Part shown: positions 59,312 through 64,000 of the stretch, piece by piece | Layout of the letters: each line of letters starts with the position of its first letter | How positions within the stretch are numbered: position 1 is the first letter of the stretch | Assembly: GCA_025936045.1 (NCBI GenBank) | Contig: JAICUB010000010.1 | Span: 97,175-161,174, forward strand | Direction: 5' to 3' | Source of the DNA: Polyangiaceae bacterium | Lineage (GTDB): Bacteria; Myxococcota_A; Polyangia; Polyangiales; Polyangiaceae | DNA: 64,000 nucleotides | Translations under genes and position numbers: made by a program | The notes under the pieces: model-generated | Database searches by the model: none | What the model was told of the DNA's origin: nothing | Seen by the model: only the letters and a program-made list of their open reading frames with translations

Positions 59312-60857
59312 TATCGGCTTCGTCCGCACGCTTGTCGGTGCGGTAGCGGCGCACGCGAGCGAAGCGGAGCGCGACGCCGCCGGGATATTGGCTGCTCCGC
59401 TGCACGCCGTCGAACGCGATCTCGACCACGACTTCGGGGCGCACGTGCACGACGTGACCTTCGCGCCCGACCTCGAGCGCCGAGAAACGCTCCGTCTGCC
59501 ACTTCAGCATCTCGTCCGTCATGCCCTTGAAGGTCTTGCCGAGCATGACGAAGCCGCCGCTTTCGGGATCGCGAGCGCCGAGATGGATGTTGCTCAAGAA
59601 GCTTCGGCGCCGGCCGCTGCCCCACTCGATGGCGAGCACGACCAGATCGAGAGTGTGCGCGGGCTTCACCTTGATCCAAGCGGCTCCGCGCCGGCCGGCT
59701 TCGTAAGGCGCCTCGAGCGCCTTGGCGAGCAAGCCTTCGTGCCCGGCGCCGAGCGAAGCGTCGAGGAAGCGCGCGGCTTCCTCGGCGTTCGCCGTCACGA
59801 GCGACGGCACGCGGAACCCTTCGGCGACGAGCGCGCCGAGCGCCTCGCGCCGCTCGCGCGCTGGACGGTCGATGTAATCGGTGCCGCTCGCGTGGAGCAC
59901 GTCGAAGAAGAACGGCGTGAGCGGCAGCGCGGCGCGGAGCTCGGCGTCGTGGAGCTTCTTGCCGAAGCGGCTCATCGTGTCCTGGAACGAGCGCGGGCGA
60001 CCGTCGGGGCGCAGGCTCACGACCTCGCCGTCGAGGATGGCGGAAGCCGCTGGGAGGGAGCGCACGAGCTCGACGATCTCGGGCGCTCGCGCCGTGACGT
60101 CGTGGAGGCTGCGCGTATAGATTTTGACGTCGTCGCCCGCTTTGTGAACCTGGACACGCGCGCCGTCGAGCTTGTACTCGAGGATGGCAGCGCCGAGCCG
60201 CCCGAGCGCCTCGCCGGGTCCGGCGGCGGATTGCGCGAGCATGGGTCCGAGGGGACGGAAGAGCTTCAGGTGAAACTCCGAGAGTCCGCCCGTGCCGGCC
60301 GCCCGGGCCGCGGCTGCCACCACGGGTAGATCGCCGGCGAGCATGGCCGCCCTCCGCACCAGGTCGGGCTCGATTCCGAAGGCTTTGGCGATGCCGTCCG
60401 CCATCACGCCTTCGAGCGCGCCCTGCCGGAGCTCGCCCACGAGTAGCCGTCGCATGAACGCCTGCTCGCGCTCCGTCGCGCGAGCGAGGAGCGCACCCAA
60501 GAGCTCATGGCGGCGCCGGCCCGCTCCGGAGCCGGCGAGCGCCGCAATTTCGGTCAGGCGGGCGTCGAGCTCGCGGAGCGTCAGCCTAGCCTCGCTCGCC
60601 GGGGGCGCCTCGACGCCGAACACCGCCGCGTAGCCGAGCCCAATCCGCCCCTGCGGAAGCTCGCCGGTGAGGTACGCGACGGCGAGCGCGACCTCGCTCG
60701 GCTCGAGCGCACGAAGAAGCTCGCTCAGAAGCAGCACCTTGCTCGAGCGGGCGCGCGTGGCCGCGATCCTTTCCGAAGCCGCCACGACACGCTCGAAAAA
60801 GGTCGAATCCAAGGTTGACTCCGAAGGGGGCTTAGCGTGGATTTTCGCGACGACCAT
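59274..60857 (-). CDS. ATP-dependent DNA ligase (LigB-type)
   Basis: A 527-residue DNA ligase. The N-terminal DNA-binding domain covers about 1-200. The nucleotidyltransferase motif I is EYKLDGARVQVHK with the AMP-linking Lys229. Motif III-like YTRSLHDVT, motif IV AILDGEVVSL and motif V (WIKVKP) follow, and the OB-fold ends the protein. This arrangement matches actinobacterial LigB and archaeal ligases rather than LigD, since no phosphoesterase or primase domain is present and no ku gene is seen. It is probably a repair ligase supplementing the NAD-dependent enzyme. Convergent overlap with the YihY gene. Confidence 0.95.
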   Translation of the reverse strand: MVVAKIHAKPPSESTLDSTFFERVVAASERIAATRARSSKVLLLSELLRALEPSEVALAVAYLTGELPQGRIGLGYAAVFGVEAPPASEARLTLRELDARLTEIAALAGSGAGRRRHELLGALLARATEREQAFMRRLLVGELRQGALEGVMADGIAKAFGIEPDLVRRAAMLAGDLPVVAAAARAAGTGGLSEFHLKLFRPLGPMLAQSAAGPGEALGRLGAAILEYKLDGARVQVHKAGDDVKIYTRSLHDVTARAPEIVELVRSLPAASAILDGEVVSLRPDGRPRSFQDTMSRFGKKLHDAELRAALPLTPFFFDVLHASGTDYIDRPARERREALGALVAEGFRVPSLVTANAEEAARFLDASLGAGHEGLLAKALEAPYEAGRRGAAWIKVKPAHTLDLVVLAIEWGSGRRRSFLSNIHLGARDPESGGFVMLGKTFKGMTDEMLKWQTERFSALEVGREGHVVHVRPEVVVEIAFDGVQRSSQYPGGVALRFARVRRYRTDKRADEADTIETVRLLAVER

Positions 60858-61024
60858 GGCGAATTGCCACAGTGCGCGTGTGAGAGCCGCGCGTGTCTTC
60901 GTCGAAGAATTCTCCTGCGAGGGAGCAAGGAAAGAAGGATGCTGCGGGTCACTCTGAATTGCTATTATGTGTGAGTTTCGCCCTCGAGCGGGTCGTGGCC
61001 GCTAGGGACGACTGACAACGAACA

Positions 61025-61426
61025 ATGACCGGGTCCGCGCCGCGCGTTCACATACTCGTCGTCGAGGATGATCTCGACCTCAGGGATTCGCTCGTCGAAG
61101 TCCTCGTGGAGGCCGGCTACGACGCCGACGGTGTCTGCGACGGACGCGAAGCGCTGCGCCGACTCTCGCTGCGCCCTCCCGACCTCATTTTGCTCGACCT
61201 CCAGATGCCGAACATGAACGGCCTCGAATTTCGCGACGAGCAGAAGAAGCTCGGCGCGCTCTCGAAAATCCCGATCGCAGTCGTCAGCGCGGACCCCCAG
61301 GCCACGGAAAAGGCCAAGGCCATCCAGGCGAGCGCCTTGCTTCGCAAGCCGCTCCGGGTCTCCCAGTTACTCGCCGTCATCCCGCAAGTTGTCGGCGCCG
61401 CGAGCGCCGGCGAGAGGGCCGAATGA
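61025..61426 (+). CDS. Single-domain response regulator
   Basis: A 133-residue CheY-like receiver. Acidic residues are in VVEDD (12-16), acceptor Asp58 lies in LILLDLQMPNMNG and the Lys in LLRKPLRV. No output domain is present. Its stop overlaps the next gene's ATG by 4 bp (ATGA at 61423-61426), so it and the hybrid kinase are translationally coupled and probably form a phosphorelay. The upstream 167 bp shared with the DNA ligase carry a possible -10 (TATTAT at 60963-60968) without a good -35. Confidence 0.92.
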   Translation: MTGSAPRVHILVVEDDLDLRDSLVEVLVEAGYDADGVCDGREALRRLSLRPPDLILLDLQMPNMNGLEFRDEQKKLGALSKIPIAVVSADPQATEKAKAIQASALLRKPLRVSQLLAVIPQVVGAASAGERAE

Positions 61427-62622
61427 ATCTGGATACCATGGCTAGACCGGAAGCGCAGACTGACCTCGAACGCGAGCGCGAGACCCCGCGCAGCGCGGAA
61501 GCCGAGGTGGCGGAGCTACGGCGTAGCGTCGAACGTCTCGAAGAGGCGGTTCGCTCGCGTGACACGGTCCTCTCGGTCGTAGCGCACGACCTCAGAAATC
61601 CGCTCGGTGTGATCTCGATCGCAGCCAACACGCTGCTGCAGCGCTTGCCCGGTCCCTCATCGCGCCGTCCCGTCGAGCGTATCATCCGGAGCGCGCAACG
61701 CGCCGATCGCATGGTGCGCGATCTGCTGGCAATCAGCGCCATCGAGACCGGGCAACTGTCGCTCGACGCGAAGCCGACGGGTACGGCCGACCTCCTCTTC
61801 GCGGCCGTCGAGTCACAGCAGAACGTCGCGGCCGAGGCGTCGATCATCATCGGCACGGACCTGTCGCCCGACGTTCCACCGATTCAGGCCGACGAGGAGC
61901 GCCTCCTCGAGGTGCTCGAGAATCTGATCGGCAACGCGTTCAAGTTCACCGGGCAGCGCGGCAGCATCACGGTCGGCGCGGCTCGCAAGGACGACAAGGT
62001 CACCATTTGGGTGAAGGACAGCGGCGCCGGTATCGCCCCCGAGCAGATGCCCCACATCTTCGACCGCTTCTGGCAGGCCAAAAAGAAAGAGCGCCGGGGC
62101 ATGGGGCTCGGCCTCTCGATCTCGAAGGCAATCGTCGAGGCGCACGGCGGACAGATCTGGGCGGAAAGCACGCTCGGCATGGGCACCACCGTGTTCTTCA
62201 CGATACCGGCCGCGCCGGAGCGGCCCGTCAAGCGCCGTGGTGAGGTCGCGAGCATCCTCTTGGTCGACGATCGCCCCGAGAACCTCTTGTCGCTCAAGGC
62301 CATCCTCGAACGGCCCGACTACCACCTCGTCACGGCGCGGTCCGGTGAGGAGGCGCTCGCCCTCGTGCTACGCGAGCGCTTCTCGGTCGCGCTGATCGAT
62401 ATCGCCATGCCCGGCATGAACGGGCTCGAAGTCGCGCAGCACCTGAAAGAGCTCGAACGCAGCTCGAGCATCCCGATCATTTTCGTCACCGCGTTCGGCA
62501 ACGATCCGGAAGAGATCCATCGCGCCTACGCGGCAGGCGGGGCCGACTACCTCGTGAAGCCGCTCGATCCCGAGATCGTGCGCAAGAAGGTCGCAGTGTT
62601 CGTCGAGCTCGGCCGCCGCTGA
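61423..62622 (+). CDS. Soluble histidine kinase with C-terminal receiver
   Basis: A 399-residue hybrid kinase. A short coiled-coil N-terminus (ELRRSVERLEEAVRSRD) replaces a sensor. His55 sits in SVVAHDLRNPLGV. The ATPase has LIGNAFKFTG, DSGAGI and GMGLGLSI. The receiver (about 280-395) has acceptor Asp326 (VALIDIAMPGMNG) and Lys in YLVKPLD. It lacks transmembrane helices and a PAS domain, so it likely receives its input through the coupled receiver or the adjacent HAMP kinase. 45 bp separate it from the next gene. Confidence 0.94.
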   Translation: MNLDTMARPEAQTDLERERETPRSAEAEVAELRRSVERLEEAVRSRDTVLSVVAHDLRNPLGVISIAANTLLQRLPGPSSRRPVERIIRSAQRADRMVRDLLAISAIETGQLSLDAKPTGTADLLFAAVESQQNVAAEASIIIGTDLSPDVPPIQADEERLLEVLENLIGNAFKFTGQRGSITVGAARKDDKVTIWVKDSGAGIAPEQMPHIFDRFWQAKKKERRGMGLGLSISKAIVEAHGGQIWAESTLGMGTTVFFTIPAAPERPVKRRGEVASILLVDDRPENLLSLKAILERPDYHLVTARSGEEALALVLRERFSVALIDIAMPGMNGLEVAQHLKELERSSSIPIIFVTAFGNDPEEIHRAYAAGGADYLVKPLDPEIVRKKVAVFVELGRR

Positions 62623-62667
62623 GCCGCCCGCCGCGCCCGAAGATTTCGAGATACCGGGAGAAGACCG

Positions 62668-64000
62668 ATGACCGACACCCAGCAGACCACCGAGAATGGG
62701 CACGACGTCCCGCCGCCCGCGCTGAACGGCGCCGAAGACGAATTGCGCGAGCTCCTGCGCGTCTTTCAAGCCGTCCGCCGCGGTGACTTCAGCGTGCGAC
62801 TGCCCGGCCACTGGACGGGTCTGTTCGGAAAAATCGCCGACACAGTCAATGATTTCACCGAGGCGAGCCAGAAGATGGCCGAGCAGCTCGAGCGCGTCGG
62901 CGAGGTCGTCGGCAAGGAAGGCAAGACCCGCCAGCGCGTGCGCTTCCCCGTGCAGACCGGGGCCTGGGTCGACATGGAGACGTCGGTGAACACGCTCATC
63001 GACGACTTGCTCTGGCCGACGACGGAGGTGACGCGCGCGCTCGCGGCCGTGGCGCAGGGCGACCTCTCGCAGAACATGCGGCTCGACGTCGACGGGCGCC
63101 CGCTCCAGGGCGAGTTTTTGCGCTCGGCGACCATCGTCAACTCCATGATCAAGCAGCTCGGAGTGTTCACCTCGGAAGTGACGCGCGTGGCGCGCGAGGT
63201 CGGCACCGACGGCAAGCTCGGCGGGCAGGCGCAGGTGCCCGACGTGAGCGGCGTCTGGCGCGACCTCACCGACAGCGTGAACTCGATGGCGTCGAACCTG
63301 ACCGGTCAGGTTCGCAACATTTCGGAAGTGACCATTGCCGTAGCGAGCGGCGATTTGTCCAAGAAAATTACCGTCGACGTGCGCGGTGAAATCCTCCAGC
63401 TGAAAGACGCCATCAACACGATGGTCGATCAGCTGCGCTCCTTCGCTTCCGAAGTGACGCGCGTGGCGCGTGAGGTCGGCACGGAAGGCAAGCTCGGCGG
63501 ACAAGCGATCGTGCCGGGCGTCGCCGGTACGTGGAAGGACCTCACGGATTCGGTGAACGCCATGTGCGGCAACCTCACCGACCAGGTGCGCAATATCGCG
63601 CAGGTGACGACCGCCGTCGCGCGCGGCGACCTCTCGCGCAAGATCACGGTCGACGTCCGCGGTGAGATCCTGGAGCTCAAGGACACCATCAACACGCTGG
63701 TCGATCAGCTGAACGCGTTCGCGAGCGAGGTGACGCGCGTCGCGCGTGAGGTCGGCACGGAGGGGCGCCTCGGCGGCCAGGCGGTCGTTCCGGGCGTGGC
63801 CGGCACGTGGAAGGACCTCACCGACAGCGTCAACTTCATGGCGAGCAACCTGACGGCGCAGGTCCGCAACATCGCCGAGGTGTCTACCGCCATCGCGCAC
63901 GGCGACCTGTCCCGTAAAATCACGGTGCACGTGAGCGGTGAGATCCTGCAGCTCAAGGAGACCATCAACACGATGGTCGATCAGCTGAACGCGTTCGCGA
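62668..64000 (+). CDS. Multi-HAMP sensor protein, probably a hybrid histidine kinase (partial)
   Basis: The frame starts at ATG 62668 and is still open at the window edge, so at least 444 residues are present. After about 100 N-terminal residues, four HAMP units follow. The last three are nearly identical 92-residue units that begin [19 protein letters not shown] and continue with DLTDSVN, NLT..VRNI, GDLS.KITVDV and [13 protein letters not shown]. This resembles fungal group III (Nik1/Os-1) and bacterial poly-HAMP kinases, in which a GAF, kinase and receivers follow. That downstream part is not in the window. No transmembrane segment is present, so it is cytoplasmic. Confidence 0.88.
   Translation, partial: MTDTQQTTENGHDVPPPALNGAEDELRELLRVFQAVRRGDFSVRLPGHWTGLFGKIADTVNDFTEASQKMAEQLERVGEVVGKEGKTRQRVRFPVQTGAWVDMETSVNTLIDDLLWPTTEVTRALAAVAQGDLSQNMRLDVDGRPLQGEFLRSATIVNSMIKQLGVFTSEVTRVAREVGTDGKLGGQAQVPDVSGVWRDLTDSVNSMASNLTGQVRNISEVTIAVASGDLSKKITVDVRGEILQLKDAINTMVDQLRSFASEVTRVAREVGTEGKLGGQAIVPGVAGTWKDLTDSVNAMCGNLTDQVRNIAQVTTAVARGDLSRKITVDVRGEILELKDTINTLVDQLNAFASEVTRVAREVGTEGRLGGQAVVPGVAGTWKDLTDSVNFMASNLTAQVRNIAEVSTAIAHGDLSRKITVHVSGEILQLKETINTMVDQLNAFA
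63176..64000 (+). repeat. 276-bp tandem DNA repeat encoding HAMP units
   Basis: Blocks beginning GA(A/G)GTGACGCGCGT recur at 63176, 63452 and 63728, 276 bp (92 codons) apart. The units are highly similar at DNA level and continue to the edge. They correspond to the poly-HAMP array of the flanking gene and may be prone to copy-number change. Confidence 0.85.

Noticed and set aside
62368..63930. 520-residue minus-strand frame opposite the poly-HAMP gene
   Set aside because: It mirrors the repeats of the real gene in complement. HAMP motifs are on the plus strand.

Overview
High-GC DNA with strong GC bias at third codon positions. Many proteins are secreted lipoproteins with Gly/Ala/Ser-rich 'GGxGG' spacers after the lipobox. 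There are Ser/Thr kinases, several hybrid histidine kinases and an ECF sigma factor. Together these point to a chromosomal segment of a myxobacterium, most likely a polyangial (Sorangium/Polyangium-like) lineage. I see no rRNA, tRNA, CRISPR array, prophage or insertion sequence. About 52 protein genes are supported, one of them broken and one running off the right edge. Most other long open frames are antisense shadows typical of GC-rich DNA.

Layout. 1-8.3 kb: a small unknown gene, a tandem universal stress protein, an L,D-transpeptidase, a haem/copper monooxygenase-like lipoprotein, a GH45 endoglucanase-like lipoprotein with a ShKT-like module, a phosphoesterase, a truncated gene remnant and a nucleotide-sugar dehydrogenase. 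8.4-12 kb: an operon of lipoprotein, Ser/Thr kinase and TPR/PEGA protein. 12.5-15.2 kb: a coupled Cys-rich lipoprotein, outer-membrane porin and small phosphate-binding-like protein. 15.2-19.3 kb: response regulator, hybrid kinase with HPt, and a divergent AraC regulator. 19.3-24.4 kb: GH16 beta-glucanase lipoprotein, large catalase KatE with a ferritin-like partner, and an RRM protein.

24.5-32.8 kb: HTH_42 protein, methyltransferase, an NsrR-regulated multicopper oxidase operon, TetR and XRE regulators, and a SulP transporter. 32.2-39 kb: GH5-like lipoprotein, a lipoprotein with seven CDCGCG-type repeats, a eukaryote-like sphingolipid delta-4 desaturase, and another Cys-rich lipoprotein. 39.1-44 kb: an ECF sigma module and a GH13 enzyme. 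44-55 kb: a signalling block (receiver-Ser/Thr kinase fusion, two PAS hybrid kinases, a receiver-PAS-GAF-GGDEF-EAL protein) around a ferritin-like/4Fe-4S/CDGSH fusion. 55-61 kb: CBS, thioredoxin, APS kinase, APH-like kinase, universal stress protein, YihY protein and ATP-dependent DNA ligase. 61-64 kb: response regulator, hybrid kinase and a multi-HAMP kinase cut by the window edge.

Functionally the window combines polysaccharide attack at the cell surface (GH45, GH16, GH5), oxidative and nitrosative stress defence (KatE, ferritin-like proteins, NsrR/multicopper oxidase, thioredoxin) and dense phospho-signalling. The observations I rate highest are the bacterial homologue of the eukaryotic dihydroceramide desaturase, a pair of hairpins with mutually exclusive pairing upstream of the receiver-kinase fusion, the NsrR operator abutting the oxidase start codon, and the ferritin-like/CDGSH fusion.
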